Source of the DNA: Pseudodesulfovibrio sp. S3
GTDB lineage: Bacteria; Desulfobacterota; Desulfovibrionia; Desulfovibrionales; Desulfovibrionaceae
Length of the DNA: 64,000 nt
NCBI RefSeq assembly: GCF_004025585.1
Contig: NZ_QTZO01000001.1
Coordinates: 124,001-188,000 of the forward strand
Direction: 5' to 3'
Shown: piece after piece, positions 1-17,310 of the stretch
How positions within the stretch are numbered: the stretch's first letter is position 1
Layout: every line of letters starts with the position of its first letter
Position numbers and translations under genes: made by a program
The notes under the pieces: generated by a model
Told to the model about the DNA's origin: nothing
The model's database searches: none
The model's input: the letters and a program-made list of their open reading frames with translations, nothing else

Positions 1-1
1 G

Positions 2-3352
<3,351 letters not shown>

Positions 3353-3376
3353 ACCCTGACTGGTACAAGGTAATAG

Positions 3377-3406
3377 GCCCGGCCGATCCGAATTGGTCGG
3401 CCGGGC
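3377..3406 (+). promoter_or_regulatory. rpoB-rpoC intergenic hairpin
   Basis: A perfect 10-bp inverted repeat (GCCCGGCCGA at 3377-3386, TCGGCCGGGC at 3397-3406) encloses a 10-base loop. No T-run follows directly, so it is unlikely to be a simple terminator. RNA processing, pausing or mRNA stabilisation between rpoB and rpoC are possible roles; this is inference. Confidence 0.6.
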
Positions 3407-3437
3407 ATGAAATAACTTTTTACGATAGGGGATATCC

Positions 3438-7592
<4,155 letters not shown>

Positions 7593-7637
7593 GTCCGCCA
7601 AGATTATAACACGGCTGTCTTGTATATAACTGATTGG

Positions 7638-7672
7638 AAAAATTGGAGAGACCCGGTCTCTCCAATTTTTTT
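7638..7672 (+). terminator. Rho-independent terminator after rpoC
   Basis: A 12-bp perfect stem (AATTGGAGAGAC at 7641-7652 with GTCTCTCCAATT at 7656-7667) has a 3-base loop and is followed by a run of T. The flanking A-run and T-run extend the pairing. It separates the rpoBC transcript from the str group. Confidence 0.9.
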
Positions 7673-7717
7673 GGCCCAGGAAGCCGCAAAGTACGCGTTG
7701 AGTTCAGGCAAAATCCC

Positions 7718-7746
7718 TTGACAATGCCCGAGATAATGAAGTACTT
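7718..7746 (+). promoter_or_regulatory. Putative promoter for rpsL-rpsG-fusA
   Basis: A perfect -35 hexamer TTGACA lies at 7718-7723. The best-spaced -10 candidate is weak (GTACTT at 7741-7746, or TACTTG one base later, spacer 17 or 18). The position, after the rpoC terminator and about 60 bases before rpsL, supports a promoter here even though the -10 is poor. Confidence 0.5.
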
Positions 7747-7807
7747 GCGGTCCTCTTTGCGCAAGTTTTGCGCGTGGGTAATCTATTAACTAATGATTGG
7801 AGGATGA

Positions 7808-8179
7808 ATGCCCACCATTAACCAGTTGATCCGTAAAGGCCGCGTAGCTCAGCCCAAACGGAGAAAGACCCCGGCCCTGATGGAATGCCCTCAGCGCCGT
7901 GGTGTTTGCACCAGGGTGTACACCACGACCCCCAAGAAGCCGAACTCCGCGCTTCGTAAGGTTGCTCGTGTCCGCCTGACCAACGGCATGGAAGTCACTG
8001 CCTACATCGGCGGTGAAGGCCATAACCTGCAGGAACACTCCGTGGTTCTGATCCGTGGCGGTCGTGTAAAAGACCTTCCCGGTGTCCGTTACCACATCGT
8101 CCGCGGTACCCTCGATACCTCTGGTGTTGATGATCGTCGTCGCGGCCGTTCCAAGTACGGCACCAAGCGTCCTAAATAG
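7808..8179 (+). CDS. rpsL: 30S ribosomal protein S12
   Basis: This is S12 (123 residues), a decoding-centre protein of the small subunit. The family signature [18 protein letters not shown] is present, with the lysines of that loop and of [13 protein letters not shown] that are usual in streptomycin-sensitive strains. It starts after TTGGAGGATGA and opens the str group (rpsL, rpsG, fusA). The length is that of the standard family. Confidence 0.98.
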   Translation: MPTINQLIRKGRVAQPKRRKTPALMECPQRRGVCTRVYTTTPKKPNSALRKVARVRLTNGMEVTAYIGGEGHNLQEHSVVLIRGGRVKDLPGVRYHIVRGTLDTSGVDDRRRGRSKYGTKRPK

Positions 8180-8276
8180 GTTATAGCTTTTTCGCAATGC
8201 CCGGGGTGGGATGACAAAGTAGGGCGGAGGCTGCCCGAAATAATATCCCCCCGGCCGAAAAACCAAGGAGAAAAAA

Positions 8277-8747
8277 ATGCCTCGTAAAGGTCCTGTCGTC
8301 AAACGGCAGATCCTGCCGGATCCAGTATACGGCAGCAAACTCATCACTCGCTTCATCAACCGCCTGATGCTGGACGGTAAGAAGAGTACCGCTGAAAGAA
8401 TTTTCTACCAGGCTATCGAAATCCTGGCCAACAAGACCAACGAAGATCCCTTGAGGGCCTTCGAGAGGTGTCTGGACAACATCCGTCCCGCCCTGGAAGT
8501 CAAGTCCCGCCGTGTCGGTGGTGCCACCTACCAGGTGCCCATGGAAGTCCGTCCCGACCGTCAGACCGCTCTGGCCATCCGCTGGCTGATCGCCTATTCG
8601 CGCGGTCGCGGTGAGAAGGGCATGGTTGCGCGTCTGTCCGGCGAACTCATGGATGCTTTTAATAACCGTGGCGGCGCCGTTAAGAAGCGCGAAGATACCC
8701 ACAAGATGGCCGAAGCCAACAAGGCTTTCGCTCACTACCGCTGGTAG
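8277..8747 (+). CDS. rpsG: 30S ribosomal protein S7
   Basis: This 156-residue protein is S7, the primary binder of the 3' domain of 16S rRNA. It begins [20 protein letters not shown] and contains the family block [22 protein letters not shown] near residues 75-95. The start follows AAGGAGAAAAAA. It sits 97 bases after rpsL and 15 bases before fusA, in the normal str order. Confidence 0.98.
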   Translation: MPRKGPVVKRQILPDPVYGSKLITRFINRLMLDGKKSTAERIFYQAIEILANKTNEDPLRAFERCLDNIRPALEVKSRRVGGATYQVPMEVRPDRQTALAIRWLIAYSRGRGEKGMVARLSGELMDAFNNRGGAVKKREDTHKMAEANKAFAHYRW

Positions 8748-8762
8748 TCACGGAGTAATAAA

Positions 8763-10835
8763 GTGGCGAGAAAAGTACCTAGAGATAAACAGCGAAATAT
8801 TGGTATCATGGCCCACATTGATGCGGGCAAGACTACCACTACAGAGCGAATTCTGTTCTACACCGGTGTGTCCCACAAGATCGGTGAAGTCCATGACGGC
8901 GAAGCCACCATGGACTGGATGGTTCAGGAGCAGGAACGCGGCATCACGATTACGTCTGCTGCGACTACCTGCTTTTGGCGTGACTATCGTATCAACATCA
9001 TCGATACCCCGGGCCACGTGGACTTCACCATGGAAGTCGAGCGTGCCCTGCGCGTGCTTGACGGCGCAATCGCCGTCTTCGACTCCGTGGCAGGCGTTGA
9101 GCCCCAGTCCGAAACCGTGTGGCGTCAGGCCGATCGATACCGCGTGCCCCGCATGGCCTTTGTCAACAAGATGGACCGCATCGGTGCGGATTTCTTCCGT
9201 TGTGTTGAAATGATGAAGACCCGCCTGGGCGCAAAGGCTGTTCCTCTGCAGTTGCCCATTGGCGCCGAGGATGACTTCGAAGGCGTTGTCGACCTTATCG
9301 AGGGCAAGGCCTATATATTCGATAGCGTTGACCACGGGACCAGCTTCACCACCACCGATGTGCCCGCCAATCTGCAGGATCAGTATGAACTGATGCGTGC
9401 GGAGATGATCGAAGCCATTGCCGAGGAAGATGAAACGCTTCTTGAAAAGTTCATGAACGAGGAGGAACTGACTCCTGATGAACTGCGAGAGGGGGTGCGC
9501 AAGGCCACCAACAGCCTGACCATCTGCCCGGTGCTCTGCGGCACCGCTTTCCGCAACAAGGGCGTCCAGCAGCTGCTCGACGCTGTTGTGGATTACCTGC
9601 CCAGCCCGCTGGACGTTGTGGTCATGAAGGGTATCGATCCTGACACACAGGAAGAAATCGAATGCCCCTGCGATGACACCAAGCCCCTGGCCGCCCTGGC
9701 CTTCAAGCTCATGACCGACCCGTTCGTCGGTCACCTGACCTTCCTGCGCCTCTACTCGGGCAAGATAGAGTCCGGCGCCACCGTGATGAATGCGGCTACC
9801 GGCAAGAAAGAGCGCATCGGTCGACTTCTGAAAATGCACGCCAACAAGCGTGAAGAAATAAAAGAGGCGTACGCTGGCGATATCGTCGCTGCCGTCGGCC
9901 TCAAATACGTAGCCACCGGCGATACCATGACCGACCTCAAGCACGCTGTTGTGCTCGAGTCCCTGGACATCCCGGAACCGGTCATCGAAGTGGCTATCGA
10001 ACCCAAGACCAAGGCAGACCGTGACGCTCTGTCCGCTGCTCTTGTCAAGCTTGCCAAGGAAGATCCGTCTTTCCGCGTCAAGGGTGACGAAGAGACCGGA
10101 CAGACCCTTATCGCCGGAATGGGTGAGTTGCACCTCGAAATCATCGTTGACCGCCTCCTCCGGGAGTTCAACGTGAACGCCAACGTGGGCGCACCCCGCG
10201 TTGCGTATCGAGAGACCATTTCCGCTTCGAAAAAGGTTGATGTCAAACATGCGAAACAGTCTGGTGGCCGAGGCCAGTACGGCCATGTTGTCCTGGAAGT
10301 CGAACCTAATCCTGAGAAGGGTTACGAGTTCGCGGACGAAATCAAGGGCGGCGTGATTCCCAAGGAATACATTCCCGCTGTTGACAAAGGCATTCAGGAC
10401 GCCATGAAGAACGGCATCATCGCCGGATTCCCGGTGGTCGATGTGAAGGTCAAGCTCGTGTTCGGCTCCTACCATGAAGTCGACTCCAGCGAACAAGCCT
10501 TCTACATTGCCGGTTCTCTGGCTATCAAGGAAGCCTGTCGCGGCGCCAAGCCGGTCCTTCTCGAGCCGATCATGTCGGTGGAAGTCGTGACCCCCGAGGA
10601 TTACCTTGGTGATGTCATGGGCGATTTGAACGGCCGCCGCGGTCGTGTGGGCGAAATGGAAGCCCGCACCGGCGTCCAGGTCATCCGGTGCTTCGTTCCC
10701 CTGTCCGAGATGTTCGGATACGCCACGGATCTTCGTTCGAAGACTCAAGGTAGGGCGACGTTCACCATGCAGTTCGACCACTATGAAAGGTTGCCGAACA
10801 GCTTGGCCGAAGAAATGATGAACGGAAAAGATTAA
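8763..10835 (+). CDS. fusA: Elongation factor G
   Basis: EF-G (690 residues) is the GTPase that drives translocation on the ribosome and acts with RRF in recycling. The start is a GTG. The P-loop [12 protein letters not shown] covers residues 17-28, the G3 motif DTPGHVDF follows near 83, and the G4 motif NKMD lies in FVNKMDRIG near 137-143. The C-terminal domains IV and V are complete, with [12 protein letters not shown] near 620. The canonical partner tuf does not follow; instead there is a new promoter and then rpsJ. Confidence 0.97.
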   Translation: MARKVPRDKQRNIGIMAHIDAGKTTTTERILFYTGVSHKIGEVHDGEATMDWMVQEQERGITITSAATTCFWRDYRINIIDTPGHVDFTMEVERALRVLDGAIAVFDSVAGVEPQSETVWRQADRYRVPRMAFVNKMDRIGADFFRCVEMMKTRLGAKAVPLQLPIGAEDDFEGVVDLIEGKAYIFDSVDHGTSFTTTDVPANLQDQYELMRAEMIEAIAEEDETLLEKFMNEEELTPDELREGVRKATNSLTICPVLCGTAFRNKGVQQLLDAVVDYLPSPLDVVVMKGIDPDTQEEIECPCDDTKPLAALAFKLMTDPFVGHLTFLRLYSGKIESGATVMNAATGKKERIGRLLKMHANKREEIKEAYAGDIVAAVGLKYVATGDTMTDLKHAVVLESLDIPEPVIEVAIEPKTKADRDALSAALVKLAKEDPSFRVKGDEETGQTLIAGMGELHLEIIVDRLLREFNVNANVGAPRVAYRETISASKKVDVKHAKQSGGRGQYGHVVLEVEPNPEKGYEFADEIKGGVIPKEYIPAVDKGIQDAMKNGIIAGFPVVDVKVKLVFGSYHEVDSSEQAFYIAGSLAIKEACRGAKPVLLEPIMSVEVVTPEDYLGDVMGDLNGRRGRVGEMEARTGVQVIRCFVPLSEMFGYATDLRSKTQGRATFTMQFDHYERLPNSLAEEMMNGKD

Positions 10836-10861
10836 CGTAGAGCCGAGGATTTTCCCTTTGC

Positions 10862-10890
10862 TTGACAGTGCGGCGGGACGGGTGTAGATA
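10862..10890 (+). promoter_or_regulatory. Putative promoter of the S10 operon
   Basis: A perfect TTGACA (10862-10867) is spaced 17 bases from TAGATA (10885-10890). It lies 27 bases after the fusA stop and about 75 bases before rpsJ, so the S10-spc-alpha block can be transcribed independently of the str group. Confidence 0.7.
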
Positions 10891-10966
10891 ACCCGACCGC
10901 TGCAACGTTCAGTGCCTTTTTCATTTGAGGCGCTAGTAAAGATAAATCCTTTGAGGAGAAAGCACT

Positions 10967-11287
10967 ATGGCTGCTTCGATGGCGAGCGATCGCATCAGAA
11001 TTAAATTGAGATCATACGATTACCGTATTCTGGACAAGGCTGTCAGCGAAATCGTTGACACTGCCCGGAATACCGGTGCGGCAATTGCCGGTCCTGTGCC
11101 GCTGCCCACCGACATACATCGTACCACTGTCCAGAAATCTGTTCACGTTGACAAGAAGTCTCGTGAGCAGTTCGAGATGCGTATTCACAAGCGTCTTTTG
11201 GATATTCTTGAACCCACTCAGCAGACGGTTGATGCCCTGGGCAAGCTTTCCTTGCCCGCCGGTGTGGACGTCGAGATCAAGCTCTAG
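10967..11287 (+). CDS. rpsJ: 30S ribosomal protein S10
   Basis: S10 (106 residues) is a small-subunit head protein that in many bacteria also takes part in antitermination as NusE. The core is [20 protein letters not shown], and the loop [29 protein letters not shown] is intact. The start at 10967 follows GAGGAG with 8 bases spacing; a second in-frame ATG at 10979 would give a 102-residue protein, closer to the usual length, but has no better ribosome site. Confidence 0.96.
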   Translation: MAASMASDRIRIKLRSYDYRILDKAVSEIVDTARNTGAAIAGPVPLPTDIHRTTVQKSVHVDKKSREQFEMRIHKRLLDILEPTQQTVDALGKLSLPAGVDVEIKL

Positions 11288-11297
11288 GAGTATAGTT

Positions 11298-11930
11298 ATG
11301 GCTAAGACTCTCGGATTGCTTGGCAAAAAGCTGGGCATGACACGCATATTCACGGATGATGGTACCATCTGTCCCGTGACCGTCATTGAAGCAGGACCCT
11401 GTGCGGTCATGCAGATCAAGACCATGGACAAGGAAGGCTACAACGCCCTGCAACTCGGTTACGACTCCGTCCCCGAACGCAAGGTGAACAAGCCGCTGAA
11501 AGGCCACATGGCCAAAGCTGGCGACGCTCTCTACCGTCACCTCAAGGAGTTTCCTCTTGAGTTGATCGAAGGGTATGAGCTGGGCCAGGAAATTACCGTC
11601 GACATCTTTGCCGCCGGTGAAAAGGTCAAAGTTACCGGTACCTCCAAGGGTAAGGGTTTCCAGGGTGTCATGAAGCGTCATAACTTCGCTGGCTCCCGCG
11701 CTTCCCATGGTGCCGAAAAGGTGCATCGTGTTCCCGGTTCCGTCGGTAACGCGACTTTCCCCGGCCGTGTTTGGAAGGGCAAGAAGATGCCCGGTCAAAT
11801 GGGTAACGCACGCGTGACCTTGAGCAACGTGGAAATCGTCGATGTCAGGCCCGAGGACAATGTCCTCCTGGTCAAGGGCCAAGTGCCCGGCCCCAACAAC
11901 GGCCTCGTGATGATCCGCAAGAACGGCTAA
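11298..11930 (+). CDS. rplC: 50S ribosomal protein L3
   Basis: L3 (210 residues) nucleates early 50S assembly and reaches the peptidyl transferase centre. The N-terminus [18 protein letters not shown] and the block [21 protein letters not shown] are diagnostic. The ATG follows TAGGAGTATAGTT, ten bases after the rpsJ stop. The same frame is open further upstream inside rpsJ, but homology and the ribosome site set the start here. Confidence 0.97.
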   Translation: MAKTLGLLGKKLGMTRIFTDDGTICPVTVIEAGPCAVMQIKTMDKEGYNALQLGYDSVPERKVNKPLKGHMAKAGDALYRHLKEFPLELIEGYELGQEITVDIFAAGEKVKVTGTSKGKGFQGVMKRHNFAGSRASHGAEKVHRVPGSVGNATFPGRVWKGKKMPGQMGNARVTLSNVEIVDVRPEDNVLLVKGQVPGPNNGLVMIRKNG

Positions 11931-11942
11931 GAGGTATACGTC

Positions 11943-12563
11943 ATGGCAAAAATTCAAGTTGTAGATCAGAATAATGTGAAAGTGGGCGACTTTGAGCTGG
12001 CCCCTGAGGTTTTCGAGGTAGAAATCATGCCCGAAATCCTCAACCAGGTAGTCCGCGCTCAGCGCGCGTCTCATCGTCAGGGAACCCACGCCACCAAGAC
12101 CCGTTCCATGAAGTCCGGCGGTGGTCGCAAACCTTGGCGTCAGAAGGGCACCGGCCGTGCTCGTGCAGGTTCCAACCGTTCGCCCCTGTGGCGCGGTGGT
12201 GCCGTCACCTTCGGCCCGCAGCCTCGCGATTACGACATCAAGGTAAACAAGAAGGTTCGCAAGCTGGCTTTGAGAATGGCACTGTCTTCCCGCGTCTCCG
12301 AAGCGAAGATGACGGTTGTCAACACCATCGATCTCTCCGAGATCAAGACCAAAGCCTTTGCGCAAATCGCAGAAAAGCTCGGCATGACCAAGACCCTGAT
12401 TGTCGCCAAGAACGCTGACAAGAACCTGGAGCTTTCCGCACGGAATATGCCCCATATCAAGGTTATCGAAGCCGACAAGCTGAATGTTTACGACGTGCTG
12501 CTTTACCCCGAGCTGATCATGCTCGAGGCCGCCGCCCAAGACGTTCAAGAGAGGTTGAAGTAA
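11943..12563 (+). CDS. rplD: 50S ribosomal protein L4
   Basis: L4 (206 residues) lines the peptide exit tunnel; in E. coli it also represses its own operon. The extended loop block KPWRQKGTGRARAGSNRSP is near residues 61-82, followed by LWRGGAVTFGPQPRDY. The stop codon overlaps the start of rplW by one base (TAATG), implying translational coupling. No E. coli-like S10 leader was recognised upstream of rpsJ. Confidence 0.97.
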   Translation: MAKIQVVDQNNVKVGDFELAPEVFEVEIMPEILNQVVRAQRASHRQGTHATKTRSMKSGGGRKPWRQKGTGRARAGSNRSPLWRGGAVTFGPQPRDYDIKVNKKVRKLALRMALSSRVSEAKMTVVNTIDLSEIKTKAFAQIAEKLGMTKTLIVAKNADKNLELSARNMPHIKVIEADKLNVYDVLLYPELIMLEAAAQDVQERLK

Positions 12564-12856
12564 TGGATTACGCTAAAATTCTGCTCAAGCCTGTGGTCTC
12601 TGAAAAGGCCAACGAGGCTAAGGAGCAATCCAATCACGTCTCTTTTTACGTCCATCCCGATTCCAATAAGGTCGAGGTGAAGAAGGCCGTAGAAGCAGCC
12701 TTTGGCGTCAAAGTCGAGTCTGTGAATATCGTTCGCAAGAAAGCCATGCCGCGCATGAAGATGGGCCGTGCCACCGGTGGTCGTATCCCCGGTTACAAGA
12801 AGGCCTACGTCAAGCTTGCTGCCGGCGACAAAATCGAAATATTCGAAGGAGTGTAA
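12563..12856 (+). CDS. rplW: 50S ribosomal protein L23
   Basis: L23 (97 residues) sits at the tunnel exit and is the docking site for trigger factor and SRP. It begins MDYAKILLKPVVSEKANEAK, with VEVKKAVEAAFGVKVESVN and the RxGRATGG-type tail. Start and preceding stop share one base. Confidence 0.96.
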   Translation: MDYAKILLKPVVSEKANEAKEQSNHVSFYVHPDSNKVEVKKAVEAAFGVKVESVNIVRKKAMPRMKMGRATGGRIPGYKKAYVKLAAGDKIEIFEGV

Positions 12857-12859
12857 ACC

Positions 12860-13690
12860 ATGGCAACCCGTAAGCTGAAGCCTACTTCTCCGGGACGCCG
12901 GTTCCAGACGATCTCCGATTTTGCGGAGATCACCAGGACCACTCCCGAGAAATCCCTGACCAAGGGTCTGTCCAAGAAGGCCGGTCGCAATAACAATGGT
13001 CGTGTCACCATGCGCCGTCGTGGTGGCGGGTGCAAATCCCTGTACCGTCTTATCGATTTCAAGCGTAACAAGTTCGGTGTGCCTGCCAAGGTCGCCGAAA
13101 TCGAGTACGATCCGAACCGCAGCGCCCGCATCGCCTTGCTCCACTATGTGGACGGCGACAAGCGCTATATCCTGGCTCCTGTCGGCCTGAACCAGGGCGA
13201 TATGATCGTCGCTGGCGAAGGTGCCGACATCAAGCCCGGCAACGCCATGGCCCTGACCCAGGTTCCGACCGGTACCATCGTGCACAACATCGAACTGTAT
13301 CCCGGAAAGGGTGGTCAGTTCTGCCGTGCAGCCGGTACCTATGCACAGTTGATCGCCAAGGAAGGCAAATATGCGCTCTTGCGCATGCCCTCCGGTGAGG
13401 TCCGCAAGGTCCTGGCCGCCTGTTGCGCCACTGTCGGACAGGTTGGCAATATTCATCATGAGAACATCAAGATCGGTAAGGCCGGACGTAATCGTTGGCT
13501 TGGCCGTCGCCCGAAGGTTCGTGGTGTGGCAATGAACCCGATCGATCACCCGCTGGGTGGTGGTGAGGGTCGTAGTTCCGGCGGTCGCCATCCGGTGTCC
13601 CCGTGGGGTACCCCGGCCAAGGGTTACAAGACCCGGAACAAGAAGAAGGCTTCCTCGAAGCTCATCGTCAAACGCCGCGGCCAGAAGTAG
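12860..13690 (+). CDS. rplB: 50S ribosomal protein L2
   Basis: L2 (276 residues) is a core protein needed for subunit association and peptidyl transferase activity. The family signature around [19 protein letters not shown] near residues 217-236 contains the conserved histidine. The N-terminus [16 protein letters not shown] is standard. It follows rplW by three bases. Confidence 0.98.
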   Translation: MATRKLKPTSPGRRFQTISDFAEITRTTPEKSLTKGLSKKAGRNNNGRVTMRRRGGGCKSLYRLIDFKRNKFGVPAKVAEIEYDPNRSARIALLHYVDGDKRYILAPVGLNQGDMIVAGEGADIKPGNAMALTQVPTGTIVHNIELYPGKGGQFCRAAGTYAQLIAKEGKYALLRMPSGEVRKVLAACCATVGQVGNIHHENIKIGKAGRNRWLGRRPKVRGVAMNPIDHPLGGGEGRSSGGRHPVSPWGTPAKGYKTRNKKKASSKLIVKRRGQK

Positions 13691-13701
13691 GAGTATAAAG
13701 A

Positions 13702-13971
13702 ATGCCTAGATCTCTTAAAAAGGGCCCGTTCCTTGACGGTCACCTGATCAAGAAAATTCAAGTGGCTGCTGAAAATCAGGATCGCCGCGTGATCAAGACC
13801 TGGTCCCGTCGTTCCACGATCGTCCCCGAGATGGTCGGTATGACTTTCGCTGTCCATAATGGCCGGAAATTCATCCCCGTGTTCGTGACCGAAAACATGG
13901 TCGGACACAAGCTGGGTGAATTTTCCCCGACCCGTACTTATTTCGGCCACGTTGCCGACAAAAAGAAGTAG
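13702..13971 (+). CDS. rpsS: 30S ribosomal protein S19
   Basis: S19 (89 residues) contacts the A-site finger and S13 in the small-subunit head. It begins [19 protein letters not shown] and has the conserved [22 protein letters not shown] block. The start follows AGGAGTATAAAG. Confidence 0.97.
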   Translation: MPRSLKKGPFLDGHLIKKIQVAAENQDRRVIKTWSRRSTIVPEMVGMTFAVHNGRKFIPVFVTENMVGHKLGEFSPTRTYFGHVADKKK

Positions 13972-13983
13972 GGGGAGTACATC

Positions 13984-14316
13984 ATGGAAGCCAAAGCAGT
14001 AGCAAAGTTCATTCGTGTGTCTCCGCGCAAAACCCGCATTGTTGCCGATATAATCAAGGGCAAGAATGTGGAAGACGCGCTCAACATCCTTCGGTTCACT
14101 CCCAAGAAGTCTGCCGAGATTTTGAGAAAAGTGCTTTATTCCGCTGTTTCCAACGCGGAACAGATGCCCGGAGTCGATGTCGATTCCCTGATCGTTGATA
14201 CGGTCATGGTCAACGAAGGTCCTACCTGGAAGCGTATCCAGCCGCGTGCCATGGGCCGCGCTTATCGCATCAGGAAGCGTACCAGTCACATTACCATAGT
14301 AGTGAAGGAACAGTAG
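13984..14316 (+). CDS. rplV: 50S ribosomal protein L22
   Basis: L22 (110 residues) lines the exit tunnel next to L4. It begins [20 protein letters not shown] and carries the C-terminal hairpin block [20 protein letters not shown], where macrolide-resistance changes occur in other species. The start follows GGGGGAGTACATC. Confidence 0.97.
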   Translation: MEAKAVAKFIRVSPRKTRIVADIIKGKNVEDALNILRFTPKKSAEILRKVLYSAVSNAEQMPGVDVDSLIVDTVMVNEGPTWKRIQPRAMGRAYRIRKRTSHITIVVKEQ

Positions 14317-14317
14317 T

Positions 14318-14959
14318 ATGGGACAGAAAGTACATCCTTACGGTTTTCGTCTGGGGTATAACAAGAATTGGTTGTCCCGCTGGTACAGCAAAAAGGATTA
14401 CCCTGCGTTCGTTCTTCAGGACGACCAGGTCCGCAAGTTCGTTAAGAAAAAACTGTTTCAAGCCGGCGTATCCCGTATCGAAATCGAACGGGCCGGCGGC
14501 AAGATTCGCCTGATCATCCACACCGCGCGTCCCGGTATTGTCATCGGTCGTAAGGGTGTAGAGATAGAAAAGTTGCGTGAAGAGTTGCGCAACAAGTTTC
14601 AAACTGAATTCACCATTGAGGTCAACGAGATCCGTCGACCGGAGGTTGAAGCTCAGCTCGTAGCTGAGAGTATTGCCCAGCAGCTCGAACGTCGAATTGC
14701 CTTCCGCCGTGCCATGAAGCGTACGGTGGGCCTTGCCAGGAAATTCGGTGCCGAGGGTATTAAAGTTGCGTGTGCAGGTCGCCTGGCTGGCGCCGAAATC
14801 GCACGCGGCGAGTGGTACCGTGATGGGCGTGTGCCTTTGCACACTCTCCGTGCCGACATCGACTACGGTTTTGCCGAGGCGGCCACCACCTACGGCGTGA
14901 TCGGAGTCAAGGTCTGGATCTTCAAGGGTGAGATTCTGGACAAAGAGGTACAACAGTAA
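14318..14959 (+). CDS. rpsC: 30S ribosomal protein S3
   Basis: S3 (213 residues) helps form the mRNA entry channel and has helicase activity. It begins [18 protein letters not shown], has a KH motif ([18 protein letters not shown] near 75-92) and the C-terminal block [14 protein letters not shown]. One base separates it from rplV, and its stop overlaps rplP (TAATG). Confidence 0.97.
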   Translation: MGQKVHPYGFRLGYNKNWLSRWYSKKDYPAFVLQDDQVRKFVKKKLFQAGVSRIEIERAGGKIRLIIHTARPGIVIGRKGVEIEKLREELRNKFQTEFTIEVNEIRRPEVEAQLVAESIAQQLERRIAFRRAMKRTVGLARKFGAEGIKVACAGRLAGAEIARGEWYRDGRVPLHTLRADIDYGFAEAATTYGVIGVKVWIFKGEILDKEVQQ

Positions 14960-15372
14960 TGCTTGCTCCAAAAAGAGTAAAATTCAGAAAGCGGCAGAAA
15001 GGCCGCCTCAGAGGCAAGGCCCAACGGGGTAACATAGTGTCCTTCGGCGATATCGGCTTGAAGGCATTGGAGCACGGAAAGATCACAAACCAGCAGATTG
15101 AGTCCGCTCGTGTCGCCATCATGCGTCACATCAAGCGCGGCGGAAAGGTCTGGATTCGCATCTTCCCTGATTTCCCCGTCACCTCCAAGCCCGCGGAAGT
15201 CCGCATGGGTAAGGGTAAAGGTGCACCCGACGGCTGGGTTGCACCGGTGAAACCGGGTCGTATCATGTACGAAGTCAAGGGTGTTGACATCGAGCTTGCA
15301 AAGGAAGCCCTCAAGCGTGCCTCCTACAAGCTGCCGATCAAAACATCCATCGTTGTGAAGGAGGGTCTCTAA
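14959..15372 (+). CDS. rplP: 50S ribosomal protein L16
   Basis: L16 (137 residues) supports tRNA binding near the peptidyl transferase centre. It begins [19 protein letters not shown] and has [19 protein letters not shown] near residues 75-93. It is translationally coupled to rpsC by a one-base overlap. Confidence 0.97.
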   Translation: MLAPKRVKFRKRQKGRLRGKAQRGNIVSFGDIGLKALEHGKITNQQIESARVAIMRHIKRGGKVWIRIFPDFPVTSKPAEVRMGKGKGAPDGWVAPVKPGRIMYEVKGVDIELAKEALKRASYKLPIKTSIVVKEGL

Positions 15373-15373
15373 G

Positions 15374-15565
15374 ATGACTTCCAAGGAACTTCGTGAACTG
15401 GATGACGCCAAGCTGACAGAGAAGCTGTCCGAGTCTCAGAAAGAGCTGTTCTCCATGCGTTTTAAGCATGCGACTGCTCAGCTCGAGAATACCACGGCCC
15501 TCTCCGGCGTCAAAAAGACCATCGCCCGTATCCTGACTATTCAGCGGGAACGACAGGGAGCGTAA
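15374..15565 (+). CDS. rpmC: 50S ribosomal protein L29
   Basis: L29 (63 residues) lies near the tunnel exit beside L23. It is a two-helix protein recognisable from ELRELDDAKLTEKLSESQKE and the C-terminal KKTIARILTIQRER. One base separates it from rplP. Confidence 0.93.
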   Translation: MTSKELRELDDAKLTEKLSESQKELFSMRFKHATAQLENTTALSGVKKTIARILTIQRERQGA

Positions 15566-15568
15566 GAA

Positions 15569-15835
15569 ATGGCTGAGTTTAAATACCAAGGCAACAAGCG
15601 CGTGCTCACCGGCCTGGTGATCTCCGACAAGGCTGACAAGACTATTGTCGTCCGCGTCGAGACCCTGGTGAAGCATCCGCTGCTGAAGAAGTACATCCGC
15701 CGCCGCAAGAAGTTCATGGCCCATGATCCGGCCAACGATTGCGGTGTTGGCGATAAGGTGCAGATTGTCGAATCGAGGCCCATTTCCCGGCGCAAGCGCT
15801 GGCATCTGGTTCAGATCCTCGAAAAGGCCGTTTAA
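15569..15835 (+). CDS. rpsQ: 30S ribosomal protein S17
   Basis: S17 (88 residues) is an early assembly protein with an OB fold. The blocks RVLTGLVISDKADKTIVVRV and KKFMAHDPANDCGVGDKVQI are diagnostic. It follows rpmC by three bases. Confidence 0.96.
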   Translation: MAEFKYQGNKRVLTGLVISDKADKTIVVRVETLVKHPLLKKYIRRRKKFMAHDPANDCGVGDKVQIVESRPISRRKRWHLVQILEKAV

Positions 15836-15850
15836 GGGTTAGGAGGAAAC

Positions 15851-16219
15851 ATGATACAAGTTGAATCCAGACTCGACGTGGCTGACAACTCCGGGGCCAA
15901 GCAGGTCCTGTGCATCAAGGTTCTTGGTGGTTCCAAGCGCCGTTATGCCAGCGTCGGAGATATTATCGTAGTGTCCATCAAAGAAGCCATGCCCCATTCC
16001 AAAGTGAAGAAGGGTTCGGTTATGAAGGCGGTTGTCGTTCGCACCAAGAAGGAACTCGGTCGTCCCGACGGTTCTTTCATCAAGTTCGACAACAATTCCG
16101 CCGTGCTGCTTAACAACAACATGGAGCCTGTCGGTACCCGTATCTTCGGTCCCGTCGCTCGTGAGTTGCGTGCTGCCGGTTTTATGAAGATCGTATCCCT
16201 CGCTCCCGAGGTCCTGTAA
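15851..16219 (+). CDS. rplN: 50S ribosomal protein L14
   Basis: L14 (122 residues) forms an inter-subunit bridge and is the target of the silencing factor RsfS. It begins [20 protein letters not shown] and ends [12 protein letters not shown]. The start follows AGGAGGAAAC, one of the stronger ribosome sites in this operon. Confidence 0.97.
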   Translation: MIQVESRLDVADNSGAKQVLCIKVLGGSKRRYASVGDIIVVSIKEAMPHSKVKKGSVMKAVVVRTKKELGRPDGSFIKFDNNSAVLLNNNMEPVGTRIFGPVARELRAAGFMKIVSLAPEVL

Positions 16220-16226
16220 GGATTAG

Positions 16227-16550
16227 ATGATGAAGACTAAAATTCGCAAAGACGACAAGGTCATGGTCATCGCCGGGAAAGACAAGGGTAAGATCGGTAA
16301 GGTGTTGAAGATTCTCAAGAAGCAGGACAAAGTCCTGGTTGAGAAGGTGAACATGGTCCAGCGCCACACCAAAGCCAACCCCTACGCCCAGCAGCCCGGC
16401 GGTATTATCGAGAAGGAAGCCCCTATCCATGTATCCAATGTGGCCGTAGTATGCGATGCATGCACCAAGCCCACGCGGGTAGGGTACAAGAAGACTGAAG
16501 ACGGCAAGAAGGTGCGCTTCTGCAAGAAGTGCAACGAAACCTTCAAATAG
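16227..16550 (+). CDS. rplX: 50S ribosomal protein L24 with zinc-ribbon tail
   Basis: L24 (107 residues) initiates 50S assembly. The KOW region [20 protein letters not shown] is at residues 9-28. The C-terminal part keeps two CxxC pairs (CDAC near 76-79 and CKKC near 99-102), so this version probably binds zinc. Two adjacent ATG codons (16227 and 16230) are possible starts; the second would remove one methionine only. Confidence 0.96.
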   Translation: MMKTKIRKDDKVMVIAGKDKGKIGKVLKILKKQDKVLVEKVNMVQRHTKANPYAQQPGGIIEKEAPIHVSNVAVVCDACTKPTRVGYKKTEDGKKVRFCKKCNETFK

Positions 16551-16558
16551 GTATCAGT

Positions 16559-17098
16559 ATGACACGTCTCGAAAAAGAATATAATGAAAAGGTTGTCCCC
16601 GAACTCCAGAAGGAGTACGGCTATTCCTCGTCCATGGAGATTCCCAGACTGGTGAAGATCTCCCTGAACATCGGACTCGGTGAAGCTAGCCAGAATAGCA
16701 AGCTCATCGATGCCGCTGCCGCGGAATTGACCGCCATCGCCGGCCAGAAGGCCGTCGTCACCCTGGCAAAGAAGTCCATCGCCCAGTTCAAGCTGCGCGA
16801 AGGCATGCCTGTCGGTACCCGTGTTACCTTGCGCGGCGATGCAATGTGGGACTTTTATGACAAGCTCGTGAGTTTCGCTCTGCCCCGTGTCCGCGACTTT
16901 CGCGGAGTTCCCGATCGCGGTTTCGACGGTCGTGGCAACTTCACCATGGGCATCAAGGAACACACCATCTTCCCTGAGCTTGACATCGATAAGGTTGAGT
17001 TAGTGAAGGGCATGAACGTGACCGTATGCACCACTGCCAAGACCGACAAGGAAGGCAAGACCCTGCTTGATCTCCTTGGCATGCCCTTTAAAAAGTAG
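16559..17098 (+). CDS. rplE: 50S ribosomal protein L5
   Basis: L5 (179 residues) binds 5S rRNA and contacts P-site tRNA. The blocks [19 protein letters not shown] and [17 protein letters not shown] are diagnostic. The frame is open ten codons further upstream into rplX, but homology starts at [11 protein letters not shown], so 16559 is the start. It has only a weak ribosome site (AGGTATCAGT). Confidence 0.96.
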   Translation: MTRLEKEYNEKVVPELQKEYGYSSSMEIPRLVKISLNIGLGEASQNSKLIDAAAAELTAIAGQKAVVTLAKKSIAQFKLREGMPVGTRVTLRGDAMWDFYDKLVSFALPRVRDFRGVPDRGFDGRGNFTMGIKEHTIFPELDIDKVELVKGMNVTVCTTAKTDKEGKTLLDLLGMPFKK

Positions 17099-17109
17099 GA
17101 GGACGGAAA

Positions 17110-17295
17110 GTGGCCAAAACAAGCTTACGTGTTAAGGCACGCCGCACACCCAAGTTCAAGGTACGTGGTTACAATCGTTGTCCGATTTGTGGCCGTCCTC
17201 GGGCTTTTCTGAGGCACTACGGCATTTGTCGTATTTGCTTCCGTAACAAGGCTCTCGCCGGGGAACTTCCTGGCGTCCGCAAGGCGAGCTGGTAA
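17110..17295 (+). CDS. rpsN: 30S ribosomal protein S14, zinc-binding type
   Basis: This is the short S14 form (61 residues, type Z) with four cysteines in CPICGRPR and CRICFRNK. The start is a GTG after AGGAGGACGGAAA. The short form keeps the zinc site lost in the long E. coli-type S14. No zinc-independent paralog lies in the window. Confidence 0.95.
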   Translation: MAKTSLRVKARRTPKFKVRGYNRCPICGRPRAFLRHYGICRICFRNKALAGELPGVRKASW

Positions 17296-17310
17296 TTAAG
17301 GAGAATTGAA

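Noticed and set aside
7732-7737. GATAAT as the -10 of the str promoter
   Set aside because: It is only eight bases from the TTGACA, too close for a sigma-70-type promoter.
8748-10781. Long open frame antisense to fusA (about 677 codons)
   Set aside because: It is the complement of fusA; its Asp/His/Val-rich composition is an artefact of the opposite strand.
10836-10966. S10 leader regulated by L4 as in E. coli
   Set aside because: The region is short and no E. coli-like leader hairpin set could be recognised.
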